In this document: positions 11,748 to 23,354 of the stretch, piece by piece
Position numbering within the stretch: position 1 is the stretch's first letter
Layout: each line of letters starts with the position of its first letter
Assembly: GCA_021396245.1 (NCBI GenBank)
Contig: WNYE01000022.1
Location: 1 to 64,000, forward strand
Source: Sporothrix humicola
Taxonomy: Eukaryota > Ascomycota > Sordariomycetes > Ophiostomatales > Ophiostomataceae
Reading direction: 5' to 3'
Length of the DNA stretch: 64,000 nucleotides
The notes under the pieces: model-generated
The model's input: the letters and a program-made list of their open reading frames with translations, nothing else
Databases searched by the model: none
Told to the model about the DNA's origin: nothing
Translations under genes and position numbers: made by a program

Positions 11748-14129
11748 TCAAATCTCGTAAAAGTAGTCGTCGTCAAGGCCCTCCCGGCTCGGGACATCGC
11801 CAGCTCCTGGTGGCGGTCCAGCATAGGCTGCTTCTTGCCGCACATTCAGCAGACGGATCTTGAGGCCATAGTCGCCCACGAGAGACACCAGCTTGTTCGT
11901 CTCTGCTGTGATCGGTGCTTGGTTGAGCAGCATCAAAAGGCCGTCGAGCCACTCAGATGCCAAAGAGTGGTTGACGGGGTGCAAGGTGAGAATAGCCACC
12001 TCGCGTGTTGCAGCAGAGTCGCCGTTGTTGTCAGCCGGCTCGTCGTTTGCGCCAGAGCTGCCGGCCTTGGCTGCTTCGTCGGGGTTCTCAAATGCGTAGA
12101 CAGTAATCTTGGTCGTTGTTGTCCGCACACCAGAGAGTGCACCACCGCTGACCTCGCTGACGCCATCCTCGTTTGTCGCAGAGACGTTGGACACCACAGA
12201 GCTGATGGTGCTAAGATCAATCTTCTCGGTCAACGAATCAAGGCCCGGGTCCTGTGGTGTCTGCTGGGCAAAGTCGGCGTAGTGCAAGTACCGCCGGTTG
12301 TGCGACAGTTTGGCAAACCGCCAAGCCTTGGGCTCATACAGTCGCCGCTTATGTGCGTGGCCCGTCTGTGGAGGCGACTGCACGCCGCCCTGTGAGAGAG
12401 ACTGCTGGTGCAGGTGCTCGCGGTCGCGCTTCGGCACCGGGCGCGCAAACCACGAGCCTTGCAGCAGGCAGCGGATACGCTGCTCCTTGACAAACTGCAA
12501 CGCCTCCATGCGCAGCTCGTCGCGTACCTGGTACAGATGCGTGCCCCACTGGTCCTCAAACGACAGCTCCAGCAGACCCATCTGCAGCTCACGCAGCCGC
12601 CCGCAGTCGTGCTCCTGCAGCTCCTCCTCGATCTCGGCCACATCCTTGGTGCGCCCAGCCTGGCCAACAACCTGCTCAATCAGGATCCGCACCAGCTCGG
12701 CCACCTTTTCAAAATCGTCGCGCTCGGCACCGGTGGCCTTCCACAGCCGGAAGAACGCCTGGAGGCCAGCTGTGTGTAAACGTGACCATTGCAGAAGCAG
12801 AGGTCGGAAGATCCGGTCGGCATCCTTGCTGTCGACGCCGGAACCGTCCAAGCTCTGGTAATATCCCTGCAGGTCTTTGCTGAGATCCTCGAGATCTGAC
12901 CGGTCAACCTCGAAATGTTCGTAGAGCGTCATGGTGACGGCCAAGCTCGCACGTGCCACAGGACAGCGGCCGCTCAGTGGCCATGATGACTGCTCAAGCA
13001 ACAACTTTTGGAAGCCGTCCTCATTCTTGCGCACGTAGTCTGTCAGATCCATCATGCCGAGGAAGCCGCTAATGTCAAACTCGGACGCCGGGCTCTCTGT
13101 CTCAAAGCCCAACCGCCGCCATTTCTCAGGATTGTGTCTCCGGCTGCCCTTTGTGTCTGCCGCGGCGCCATTGGCACCCACGTGATGCCGGTCAGGGGCG
13201 CTGGCCAGGTGTAGACCCTTGAGTGCGCGGCGGTGCTCTGGCCGCTCCAGGTCGATCCGCACTTCTTTCCATTTCCGCAGCAGCACTTTTGTGAGTGACT
13301 GGAACTCAAGAAGAGGGTGTGCCAGGTCTTGGAGTGCCGAGCTCTGCATCAAGTTGTAGACGGCCTTGATCAGGCCCAGGTCCTGCAGCCGCTTGATCAG
13401 CTTAGACCAGTCCTCGCCCGCCGAACCCGCACCACCGCTGCCTGCCTTGGGGCTTGTGACGCCATTTGTCACGGGTGATGCACCCGGTGTCGCCGGGTTT
13501 GCAGCGGCCGCCGCGGCTGCCACCGATGCAGGGTCGTTGGATACAGCATCGCGGATGAGTGCGTTGACAAGCATCAGCGCATTGGCACAGAGGGCGTGGT
13601 CGGCCGATTGCAGCTGCTGGATGACAAGCTCAAAGAACTGTGGGTAGACGGCAACGGCCGGCTTCAGGGCCCGGAAACCAAAGCTGGCCGGCGGGCTTGT
13701 GCGAAGAGCTGCCGAGGCAGAACCCGCACCAATGCCAACGCCAATGCCACGCGCCGTAGACGACTGGCTGTGGCTAACAAGGGCCACAAGGATGCTCATG
13801 GCACCACGCAAAATATTGACAAGCGGGTTGGTGACAATCAGCTCAACAACCCGCTCCACGAGGTCGCTAGCCGAAGGTCCCTCGAAAATATCCCATCCCA
13901 TATCAACCTCGAGCAGGCGGCTCAGTGATTGTAACGAGTAGGCCAGGGTGTTGCCGCCGGTGGCCATGATCAGTCGGCGCAGGATGATAAGGCCGCCCGA
14001 GGATATGAAAACGTCGGCAAAGGCTGGATCGTTGATCGAAGACTGCAGCTTGAAGACGGCCATCTTGCGAGCTGCATCCTCATCACTGGCCAGCCGCGAC
14101 AGCAGCGCGGGAATGTCTGCCTGATCCAT
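11748..14129 (-). CDS. ELMO/CED-12 family protein (Lmo1-like), 793 aa
   Basis: A single-exon gene. The N-terminal third is an armadillo-like helical region (IPALLSRLASDEDAARKMAVFKLQ...) typical of ELMO proteins. An ELMO-type domain follows at about residues 350-500, and then a C-terminal PH-like region (about 560-760) with the sequence SLTEKIDLSTISSV. ELMO proteins pair with DOCK-type exchange factors to activate Rac/Rho GTPases. The yeast counterpart Lmo1 works with Dck1 on Rho5, and filamentous fungi use the module in polarity and development. Gly/Ala-rich loops at about 200-240 and 690-720 are fungal insertions. The start lies in a good context (CCATGG-like on the coding strand) and no intron is needed. 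Confidence 0.88.
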   Translation of the reverse strand: MDQADIPALLSRLASDEDAARKMAVFKLQSSINDPAFADVFISSGGLIILRRLIMATGGNTLAYSLQSLSRLLEVDMGWDIFEGPSASDLVERVVELIVTNPLVNILRGAMSILVALVSHSQSSTARGIGVGIGAGSASAALRTSPPASFGFRALKPAVAVYPQFFELVIQQLQSADHALCANALMLVNALIRDAVSNDPASVAAAAAAANPATPGASPVTNGVTSPKAGSGGAGSAGEDWSKLIKRLQDLGLIKAVYNLMQSSALQDLAHPLLEFQSLTKVLLRKWKEVRIDLERPEHRRALKGLHLASAPDRHHVGANGAAADTKGSRRHNPEKWRRLGFETESPASEFDISGFLGMMDLTDYVRKNEDGFQKLLLEQSSWPLSGRCPVARASLAVTMTLYEHFEVDRSDLEDLSKDLQGYYQSLDGSGVDSKDADRIFRPLLLQWSRLHTAGLQAFFRLWKATGAERDDFEKVAELVRILIEQVVGQAGRTKDVAEIEEELQEHDCGRLRELQMGLLELSFEDQWGTHLYQVRDELRMEALQFVKEQRIRCLLQGSWFARPVPKRDREHLHQQSLSQGGVQSPPQTGHAHKRRLYEPKAWRFAKLSHNRRYLHYADFAQQTPQDPGLDSLTEKIDLSTISSVVSNVSATNEDGVSEVSGGALSGVRTTTTKITVYAFENPDEAAKAGSSGANDEPADNNGDSAATREVAILTLHPVNHSLASEWLDGLLMLLNQAPITAETNKLVSLVGDYGLKIRLLNVRQEAAYAGPPPGAGDVPSREGLDDDYFYEI

Positions 14130-15672
14130 GGCGAGAGATTATGTGTGGTGTGTGTTATAAAAGAAATGGCCCGCAGAGTTCGTCCACGTCGTCGAGGTCG
14201 TCAAGTTCGTCAGAATCGTCGTCTTTTCCGTTGTCGTCGTCGAGGCGCAAACCGATGCAGAGAAGAAAGCTGCCCGCAGCGTCACTCAGATTCGGACCCT
14301 GAGGCCAAGAGGTGTAGATTTTATGTGCCCGTAGCAATATTAGCACCTTGCTACTTCCGTGGATTCGATCACTGTCCTTCGGCGTCCAGTTGTTGTCGCG
14401 ATTTCGCTCGTCTTGTCGTCGTGACTTTTTTTTCTGCTGCGTCGCGTCGAGTGAAGCACAAGTCAGGGGTAGTATTGCCGAATTGAAGAAGGCGCACGGT
14501 CCTGCTGAGGGTCCAGAGCGAATCTGAGTGCACGCTAGCCAATCATAGCTCAGGGGCTTGTTGACCCTCTTTGAAGACAGTGGAGGAAGCTACGATCAAG
14601 AGCGCCGGTCGCAGCTTCTCCAGTTCTGTAAGTCCTCGATCGCAACTACCTGATCAGGAAAATACGGGCAACATGCGAGCTGCCATCAAAATAAAAGCAT
14701 GTGATGCAATATACATGATCTCTCGTCGTCTTTTACAAAAACAAAAGAATTTCTCTTCGGACACTAACTTCACCCTCCGATCTGAACCAACCACCGCCAA
14801 ATGCAACAAGGTGTGCTAAATGATGCGCCCAGAACGTCGACGAAAATGAACTTTGTGATCGCATTCGACGCTGAGTACCCAAACGCCATTCTTATTCCCC
14901 GAAACTGCTTCCGACAATGTCGAACAGAAGCCATCTGTCACACAGTGCAACGTACGACGTTCGTCCCAAAATACCACACGTACCTGTCAGCTGTCTAGCA
15001 TGTCATACCTATGCTGTGCCAGTCGCATGTTAGAGCGGGCACGCCCGACCAGGTGTGGTGCGGCCAAGTGCGGCCCAGTTGCACTGAGGTGGAGAGATTC
15101 TGGCTTTGGCGAAAAGAGAAGCTTCTGCAGATAAGGACGATTTTTAGGGAATCTCGTTGCTTACAGGCGGGGCACAGTGAGGGGAGCTTCGCACAACAGC
15201 GCTCGGTGGCGAATGTTGGTCAGAGAATTGGCGCCCGTTCCCAACCACGCGACCCTAAAGCTTGAAATTCAGCGAGTCAATGAGGGATACGGGATACGAG
15301 AAGAAAGAAACTGCCACAAATCCAAAGCGTCTTGACAAAGACGGAACTTTTGACACAAAAGATATCCAACAACCAGCAGGCCAAGATCACCAGGCCGCTC
15401 TTTTTTTGCATTTCTACAGAACTTTCGGTCGACCTCCTCAGATCGAAAGACTTTGCAGAGAACGCACACCGTCAAAATCAAGAGCCAAAGCTCCACGCGT
15501 GACGTCGGTCAGCCACAGCACTTGTCAACGTCAAGCCGTCGAGAATATAAAGCCGCCAACATCCGTTGCCACCAGGTCGAGCTCGTTTCATCTGACCGCA
15601 CTTTCCCACAACTCTCTCTTTTTCTCTTTCCTTCCCCTCGACTATCGCCCACCACCATCAATACCATCAACC
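14130..15672. other. Divergent intergenic region
   Basis: 1.5 kb between the divergent ELMO and cytidine deaminase genes. It probably contains both promoters. The last 150 bp before the deaminase start are CT-rich (TCTCTCTTTTTC). Frames here are short and lack domains. A frame open to the deaminase start from 15262 is leader, not coding. Confidence 0.6.
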
Positions 15673-16325
15673 ATGGCCAACATCGCTATCCACTCAACGG
15701 CGGACATCGCTCAGGTCGAGTCCACATGCCGCCAACTTGGTATCACCGTCGAGGAGTTCCGCGAGCTGCACCGCTTTAGTACATCAGCCGCAGAAAACGC
15801 ATATTGCCCATACAGCAACTTCCCTGTGGGCGCAGCCGTGATGACCAAGTACGGCGTCCAGGGCCCAGATGCGGCCGGCTCTGGCACTGGCCACAGCAAG
15901 TTCATTTTGGGCGCTAATATCGAAAATGCGTCGTACCCAGTGGGAACGTGCGCCGAGCGTGTGGCCCTGGGCCGGGCTGTGTTCGAGGGCCATCGAGACT
16001 TCAAGGCCATCGCTGTGATGGCACCGGCTGCACCGGCTGGCATCCCGTGCTCACCATGCGGCATGTGCAGGCAATTGTGAGTTGGCTTTGGCCTTTTCTT
16101 TGGTCGGCGACGGAGAAGAAGATTTGAAGCTAACGGTTTAGTATTCGTGAATTTTGCGGCCTCGACACTCCAATCCTGATGTTCTCGAAGGACGGACACT
16201 TTATCGGCATCAAGCTGGAGACGGTATGTAATTCTATGCCTACTTACGCATGTGTTTGATATACTGCTGACCCAGTGCAGCTTCTGCCTCTGTCGTTTGG
16301 CCCAGATGCACTTGGTCCTCGGTAG
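15673..16325 (+). CDS. Cytidine deaminase, 176 aa
   Basis: Converts cytidine/deoxycytidine to uridine/deoxyuridine in pyrimidine salvage; cytosolic, of the small homotetrameric class. I place exons at 15673-16076, 16142-16223 and 16281-16325. Both introns (65 and 57 nt) have GT/AG ends and the joined frame is open. The zinc site is clear: TCAER (ligand C93, catalytic E95) and PCGMCRQF (C129, C132). The PCGMCRQF motif is completed only by splicing, which supports the first intron. The substrate-pocket motif YCPYSNFPVGAA is at about 44-55. The ATG at 15673 sits in a strong context (ACCATGG). An upstream in-frame ATG at 15262 would add an unlikely 137-residue leader. Confidence 0.93.
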
Positions 16326-16967
16326 TTTAAAGACGCCTTCTCAACTTCCATGCTACAATTATCCCAAGCGAGGTTTGTCAAATTTCCATGAATGGCGACC
16401 GTACGGCCGCGGCCTCGGCCTATTGTCTTTTCCGTTTGTCTGAAGTCGAGTCAGTCGACAAGTGCCGCTGCATTCCATACACCGTCCGTGCCTCCTCATT
16501 TTGGATCAATATCCAGGACACCAGGATCGCCGACCAGCCAAAGGCTCTATGGCACCAGAATATCGCGGACGCAGATTTTACACCAATACACGACACGCAA
16601 CGCACTATATCTGCCGTGTTTGCGGGGAAACGGACTCAGGTCTAGACCTGAGCCCCCATACTTTCTTGTCTTTATTGTTTCAATTCGAGCAGAAATGGAA
16701 TTTTTTTGGATATTCACAATTTTGTTCACGTTTTCTTCGCAGTTTTTATGGTTTGTTTGCTTTGATTTTTGTCATTATTATGTGCTTGTCGCTTGGCAAG
16801 AGCGGAGGAGTTTACTATTCTGATTTTCTTACACGCGCTTTTCGCCCTCGACCACCCTTCCGACCCTCACCAAACGACACTGTTTCTCTGTTCAAAACGT
16901 AAGAGAATACAGACGCCTCACAACTTTTAGCATCGACTCCACCACCCAATTCTGCTTCTCAACGCGC
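16326..16967. other. Convergent 3' intergenic region
   Basis: Lies between the ends of the deaminase and GH6 genes. It is T-rich in the middle (16690-16800), consistent with 3' UTRs. No further feature was seen. Confidence 0.5.
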
Positions 16968-18295
16968 TTAGAATGCCGGCTTGGCGTTCTTGAGCAGCAT
17001 CTCGAAGTAGGCCTGGTTCCAGGTACCGGCCTCGGGAGATGGCTTGTAGGCATCGTCCTTGCCGCAGAAGGAGTCGTAACGGGTGGCACCGCTGTCGCTG
17101 GTACCATCGGACTCACCACCGGGCTTGATCCAGACGAAGGCATCGGCCAGCTCATCACCAGTGTCGGCAGTCGGGCGGACACCGAAACCGGCGCCGTTGA
17201 CGTTGCACCAGTCACCCCACTCCTTACGCAGACCAGTAACGGCGTTGCGGCCAGTGTCAACGATGGCGTGGTTGGGCATGCCAGCGGACTTGAGCAGAGG
17301 AGCGAACGTGTCGATGTAGATCTTCTCGTTCTGGCACTTGTTGTACTTGGCGTCCGAGGCGGTCGAGAACTCACCGGGGCTCAGGTCCCAGGCGTTCCAG
17401 CCGGCAGTGTTGGTGGCAATACCACGAACCTGCTTGGGGCTGCCGGCGGCCTTGTAGACCTTGGCGAGCTGCTGAGCACCAGGCTTCAGGTTGGCGTCCC
17501 AGCCGAGCCAACCACCGTGACCGGCATCAATGTACATGATGACGTTGGGCAGGTTCAGGCTCTTGAGGGCATACGCGACACCATCCTCGTAGCCGGAGGC
17601 GCTCTGCTTGCAAGTGTCCAAGTCGGCGTTGGTGACAAGGTTGGGCAGCGAATCGGGCTCGATCAGCAGGGCGAAGGCGGTGTTGGGGTGGGCCTTCAGC
17701 AGGGTGACGATGGCTGGGAGCTGTTAGTGGGGAGGAACAAGTCGTTTTAGAAATACAGCAAGGGGTGACGGGAAGACTCACGGTCAATGTACTGGGTCTT
17801 GTACTTGTCGATCTCGCCGACCTTCAGTTCACCGTTGGAGGCCTTGGCGGCGCAATCACGGCCGGGAAGATCGTAGATGACCAGACCCAGGATGTTCTCG
17901 CAAGGAACATCGGCCAGGGCGGGCTCGATCTTGGCAATGTTGGCAATGGTGTCACTGTTGTCGGTCAGAAAGAGCTCCTGAAAGGTTTGAATTCACAAGA
18001 ATCGGGGGGTCAAGCAAACTTACATCCACAGGAAGCTACCGACATCGGCGACCTTGGCGGCCGAGGCAGCCAGGCTGGAGTCGGTGATGGCCTTGACGGC
18101 GTCCTCGACCTCCTTGCGGTAGAAGTTGTTGGGGTGCAGCGTGTACTTCTTGAAGGGGTTCGAGGCGGGGTCCAGGGTCACGGCGGACGAGCAGCCGCTA
18201 GCAGTGGCATCGCGGACCTCCTTGACGGACTGGGAGGGGGGAGCGGCGACAGCCGACGCGGCGAGCGCCAGCAGGGCAGAGTACTGGAACTTCAT
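16968..18295 (-). CDS. Secreted GH6 cellobiohydrolase, 396 aa
   Basis: Cellulase of glycoside hydrolase family 6 (inverting exo-cellobiohydrolase II type), which releases cellobiose from non-reducing ends. Exons on the minus strand are 18295-18024, 17954-17782 and 17713-16968, with introns of 69 and 68 nt. The second and third exon starts were chosen by frame and by rebuilding GSFLWIDTI and YIDPIVTLL. A signal peptide is visible (MKFQYSALLALAASAVAA). YDLPGRDCAA holds D124, equivalent to Asp175 of Trichoderma Cel6A, and LLIEPDSLPN holds D169, equivalent to the catalytic acid Asp221. WGDWCN and a later YDSFC keep one conserved disulfide pair. WIKPGGESDGTSD is the C-terminal substrate loop. No CBM1 cellulose-binding module or linker is present, so this is a catalytic domain only. 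Confidence 0.95.
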
Positions 18296-21200
18296 GTTGA
18301 CAACAGAAGATGGTCTTCGTTTCGTTCTTTTTGGTGTGCTGGAAGGGTCTGAAAAAGAAGGGACTGGCACAGAGAGTCAACTGGCTGAGTTGATCGAGTG
18401 TGAGGAGAGAAGAGAGAGGGGGGGGAAAGAAACGAGGCTCAAGGGTGGTCGAAGCCGGTGACTTTATACAGGACGAGGCGAGACGAGGAGGGCCTGGGAA
18501 GAAAGAAGAGGTAGCCAGCGCTACATGGCGGCTGTGGAGAGTGTGCCCCATGGGGACGAACGAAAGAGGAGATCCAATGGAACGAACGACACAACCTGTC
18601 TCCGGCGATATGAAGAGACAACCCGTCTATGGCTCGAAAGTGGACGGACCATTCTGGATGCGCTCTCCCGTTTTTCCCGTCACGCTTCGATCTCGGCCCC
18701 TTTGGACAGCAATAAGGAAGCGAGGCCCGCGCTGAGGGAGGTGACTGAATGGCCATACAACCTATACAAGCACTGGGAAGTGCTCGGTCGTGGGCTTCCG
18801 AGAGTGCGCTCGGAGCACGGTCGACGCGGCAACCCAGAGTGGGAGGGATATAGGCATATATCGAGGCGAGGGATGCACGAACAAAATAATAAGGGCGAGG
18901 TCAATCAAAAATCAAATTCGACGACGACGGGACAGCAAAATGAGCATATTGACGAGAATGCGGGGCGTCGACAAGGTGCCGTGATTGGGACACCATATTG
19001 AGGCAGATCAGAGCCAGTAGAACAACGGGCCGGGTCTGGGCTACCCATCGACAAGACGCCATGTTCCTGGAGCTTTATTTGCCTCTTCTAGTCGACATAA
19101 ACCACGGGTGTACTTCTATTCTTCCAGACCTGCCGGGTCCCTTGCAGGATGTCCCAAATTCATACCGACAAGCGCCAAGACAAAGGGCAGAGGAGGAAAT
19201 CAAGGGGCATAGCGAGAAGATGGGGATGAGATGGGGAGACAAAGAAGCCAAATAATCAGGCGTGCCTGGCAATACCCGTTTAATTGGGTGCCTTCATTTT
19301 TAAATAGAGAGATGGAGTGATATAAAGAGCCTGTGATAGTGTTGCCAAGCCAAGACTGTGGGGACGTTGAATGCAATCCGAGATGGAGGACAAGAACACA
19401 AGTGGGAGGTTTGGCAGCATAACTACTCGCCTGTCTTTGAAGAATGTATCTAGACCTTTGGTAAATAAAATGGTGCACATATTCAAGACAGGATCTGAAG
19501 TCTTCTTGGTTCCGTCCTTTTTATGTACGAAAGCTTGTCGAGTGTTCTTCGTTCTTTTTTAAAACAATAAAAACGAAAATAAAAACGAAAATAAAATACG
19601 AAAATAAAATACGAAAATAAAATACGAAAATAAAATACTGAATAAATAAATAAATAACTTACAATGAAAGGGCTCTGATGAAAATATTACAATGTAAAAT
19701 TACATGCACAATATCGAAGCAAAATATACCTAAAAAATGACCCCTTGTGGTATTGACGCATATCTTGAGACCATTTGCTGTGAACTGAACAGACCAGCCA
19801 ATATTCTGTATATTTTCTCTACTTCGACCCTCACACATGTATTCAGGTACACAGCTCACCTCCTTACTACTATCAATATACAATTGGCGCTCTTATAACG
19901 GGTTCCTCAAAGACAGCTTGTTTAGCCTGTAGAAGAAAGACAAACGACGGCCATGCGCGGTAGAATGAGCCTTTTTTCTGTGCATATACTTGTACACACT
20001 CCCTTTCTCTCTTTCATATTTTTCTTTTGCTCAGATTTAATTCGTTTATTACTTCCTGCGAGGTCTTGTGTTGCCCCATTGCTCTTCCCCTAACTTCCTT
20101 CCTTCCTTAATTTACCAGCCCGCCGTCGCTCGGGTTAGGCTCAGCCGGCCCGGCTAAACAGTATTACTGCAATCGAATGGACCGGCTGCTGCCACAGGTT
20201 AGGCCACTGGCCAGGCCAGTGCAAACTACAGGTGACCAGAGTAATACACCTCAGCCGACATAAACAACCCTATGGCGGCACAGAGGGGACACTACCGGAA
20301 AAAAAGAGACTCTGGGAGGGGGCGGCTGAAGAGGTGGAAGTCTTCTGGAAGTCCCGGTCCAAAAGGGGAAAGAGGGAAGCCGAAGCGACACGGAAGGTCC
20401 AATGGGAGACAAGAGTAAACAAGACAAGGAAGGTACAATTGACAACGACTAAAACAAAAAGAAAAAAAAAAGAAAAGAAAAAACTCTAAAATTTTGGATG
20501 AACTGATCTCGCACATCATACCTCACTCTGATATACATGTTTATTTTTCTATTCACTCGCTCCGGGCTATCTGGGCGAGCCTCAAACAAAGCGAAGCTTT
20601 CTTGGCCACCAAACTGTCATTATCGAGAGTCTGCGCCGAGAAACCCTGTGTATCAAAAGAGACGAGAACGACACTATTCCCTTTATTTTGAACGAGTGCC
20701 GAGAATAACACTTGATGGCGGGTTGAATGCTGCCACATCTGGCCATTGCTGCCAGGTGGTTGTGTTGAGCCTCACAGACTTGGCAATCTTGCCAAAGTAG
20801 GAACTCACGGAAGTCGAGCTAGATGTTGATCACGGTGGCGTCCTTTTTGATCATCACCAATTCTCCGACTGGTTCCTTATTCCGTCTTGTGGCTCACCAT
20901 ATCGACCAGGTCCTACGGCGCGTTGCATCCAGTTGCGTCTAGTAATTGCACATCACATTCGGCAAATTCGGGTCGTCTCAGCTGCTCGGGAGGCCTTTCC
21001 GAGTCGCCAGTCATCTCGTGATGCAAACATGTATTGGGGCAATATCGAGGGAGGCGAACAGCAAGCTTGAACAAAGAAAATCATACTGTCATTGTGGGAC
21101 AACTGGGAAACTAGAAAGAAACAGAAGCTCAAACAAATATAACGCCGCTTTCTCAACGGAAACCTTGATGGCTGTGACGGCCATCCTCGATCAACGCTCG

Positions 21201-21446
21201 TAGATCGTCTGCGTCTATCGCCTTTTTGTGTATCCTCGACACCCTCCTCCCACTCGTCTTGCGTGGTGTGTGTGTTTGTACAGGTCGACAAATCCTCGAT
21301 TCGCCCATCCTCTTCGTCTGCTCGAGACCGATATGAACCACCCCAGCAGCTCGTCCACTTAGACATGGACCATGCCTGGATAGTTTGGTCTCATTCCTCT
21401 GAAAGCGATCTTATCTGGGACCGTATCCCACTGGGCCGCGAGGTCC
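18296..21446. other. Intergenic region of 3.1 kb
   Basis: Contains the promoter of the GH6 gene (left) and the 3' flank of OST3/6 (right). A 158-aa plus-strand frame at 18525-19001 has no domain and looks like chance. An AT-rich tandem repeat lies at 19563-19656 (own entry). At 20240-20490 the plus strand is purine-rich. No tRNA or conserved gene was recognised. Confidence 0.55.
19563..19656. repeat. AT-rich tandem repeat (about 11-15 bp units)
   Basis: Successive copies of an AATAAAATACGAA-like unit, preceded by AATAAAAACGAA variants and followed by a run of AAAT units. Seen directly in the sequence. It is a minisatellite-like tract in intergenic DNA. Confidence 0.85.
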
Positions 21447-22553
21447 CTACATGAACGGCGGCAGTGAGAACGGGTAGCCGCCGTTCTTCATGCGGAACAC
21501 GCTCAGCAGGAAGCTGTACATGAAGAAGATGACTGCACCCCAGATCAGAGCAGCCACCTGCTGCACCTTTTCGTCTGCTATTCTCGGGACCTTGACGGCG
21601 AGGGAGATGGCGGCAAACGAGAGAATGCCGTCTGCGGGAGGTTAGACAAGTCCATAAAATGGCATTGCATGGGAGCCGAAGTCAACTTACACATGGCAGC
21701 AATGAGCTGCGTCTCCATGCCGAACTGGTTCTGGAAACCCGAGGCAAAGTAGCTAATACCACCACGGCCATCACCTGCCACATATGGCACCTTACGAATG
21801 TGGTTGAACATGTGGCCGCTGGTAAAGAGTAGGATCGAGATAAGGCTGATGGCCGCCCAGATGTTGCGGTTCTGGATAATCGGCAGCACATACGGCCAAG
21901 CGACAAACAGAGCCGTCGCCGAGCCCATCAGGATCGTAATACTAGTGATCCATGCAAACCAGTTGATCGGGCGCTTGACGGGCGGGTGTGGGCGGTTGGG
22001 CAGCTGGCGGGAGAGCCAGTGGTGGACCACCTCGGCGGGGCCGGGACTATCTTGTTAGCATATTCTCGTCTTTCTCCCCCCATAATCCTCATTCCACATA
22101 CCCATTTGTAAAGTCGTAGCGAAGGGGCTCCGGCGAGGAGACGGCGTGGGGACCGGACGTGGGCGGGAAGAAGAGCAAGACGGGTGCCGTCTGCAGGCCG
22201 AGCGACATAAAAGTGTCCCGGCCGTCGTTAAAGTCGAGCGTGGCAAAGATCATGCGCGACTCGCCGGCCTTGTCGCCCTTGGTCCAACTGCGGGCCAAGA
22301 GGTCAAACTCGGGCTGGAACTCGCGACACAGCTGGCAGCCGTAGCGGGCGTCCATAGCGGTCAGCAGGATGGCTGTGCTGTAGTCGCGAGGCGTGCTGCT
22401 GACGAGCTTCTGGTAGGCAGAGTCCTCGATCTTGATAGGTGTCGAAGAGAGCTGCTTGGCCTGGAACTGGCTGAAGGTGTCGCCGGTGGCCTTCTTGGCG
22501 GCCAGGCCGCCTGCGCACAGCAGCGAAGACGCGAGAAGCGAAAACCAGCGCAT
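21447..22553 (-). CDS. OST3/OST6 oligosaccharyltransferase subunit, 330 aa
   Basis: Subunit of the ER oligosaccharyltransferase complex that transfers glycans to Asn. OST3/6 subunits have a lumenal thioredoxin-like domain that holds substrate cysteines. Exons on the minus strand are 22553-22102, 22046-21691 and 21631-21447 (introns 55 and 59 nt). The frame closes exactly at the TAG after ...PFSLPPFM. A signal peptide (MRWFSLLASSLLCAGGLAA) precedes the thioredoxin-like domain with CQLC at residues 73-76. Four hydrophobic segments follow in the C-terminal half, as expected for the family. An ATG 23 codons upstream is in frame, but the start at 22553 places the signal peptide at the N terminus. 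A dispersed 211-bp repeat lies about 300 bp upstream. Confidence 0.93.
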
Positions 22554-23354
22554 CGTCGCGGTAGGAAGGGTGGTTGGGTGAGATGACGAAAGAATCAAGG
22601 TGTGGTCGAAGAAGGAATGCAAGAATTGAAAAAGGGGACCAAAAAGAGCTGTCGAGTTCGAGTACGACTAAGGGGTCCGAGTAAAGGAGAGGCAATCGAA
22701 TAAATTCGATTCTGCAGTCGTTGAGAGAGGCCCTATCAATCAATTGACGAGCTGCTCGATGGCGGGTCGTCGGATTGAAGAGGAAGATAAAGGGTTGTCG
22801 ACGAAAAAAGAAAAGAGCAGGTTGTCGATGCTCCGTTTCTCGAAATGGCCGAAATGTGTAGCTGTTCTTTCCCAACTGGTGCTTCCCCTAACACGCAGCA
22901 AGCAAGCGCGGCCCTGTAACCACGTACGCCTTAAGCTGTCTGCGGCCTCTGATTGGCTGTTGCGCTGCCCCACGCACTCTACCGTCGACGCAAGCTGTTT
23001 CCTTTGGTCGCGGACCATCTTAGCGCCGATCCGTGTTGTTTCTCCCCTGCGTCATTCTTGGTAGGGAACTGAGACAAAATCTGAATGGTGATGTTCCAAT
23101 TTCAGATCTTACAATCACCGTGACCTTTACACGACTAGATTGCCGGCCGTCACACTTTACAGGTCTTAGTATTTTAAGAACACCTTAGAGAAGCATGTTT
23201 TGAAACGCGACTGTGGACACGCAACAATAAACTTGATTCATCACTACTCTGCGTACTACTGGTAAAATCATTATATGTTCTTTATGAGCTCGCTCATTAC
23301 GTGCGCCAGGCAAAGGTGCCAGATTCTTTTGGATACGTCATGCCATGCCTGCGC
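22554..23354. other. Intergenic region with OST3/6 promoter
   Basis: Lies between the OST3/6 start and the 3' end of argininosuccinate synthase. It contains one copy of a 200-bp dispersed repeat (22861-23071), which includes an inverted CCAAT box (GATTGGCTG). No gene was seen. Confidence 0.6.
22861..23071. repeat. Dispersed repeat, copy 1 (211 bp)
   Basis: Matches 30697-30888 in the same orientation with about six substitutions over the aligned bases. It has 4-bp and 15-bp segments that are absent from copy 2. It starts at GCTGTTCTTTCCC and ends at GGGAACTG. It contains an ATTGG (CCAAT) box. It lies upstream of OST3/6 on the opposite strand. Confidence 0.9.

Noticed and set aside
17268..18352. 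Plus-strand frames of 160 and 195 aa opposite the GH6 gene
   Set aside because: They are antisense to clear GH6 exons, cross its introns and have Gly/Val-rich composition typical of the antisense of GC-rich codons.
18525..19001. Plus-strand frame of 158 aa upstream of the GH6 gene
   Set aside because: It starts in the promoter region of a divergent gene and has no domain or conserved pattern that I can see. Kept as intergenic.
22554..22622. An upstream start for OST3/6 (MHSFFDHTL...)
   Set aside because: It would bury the signal peptide behind 23 residues. The start at 22553 gives a standard ER signal peptide.
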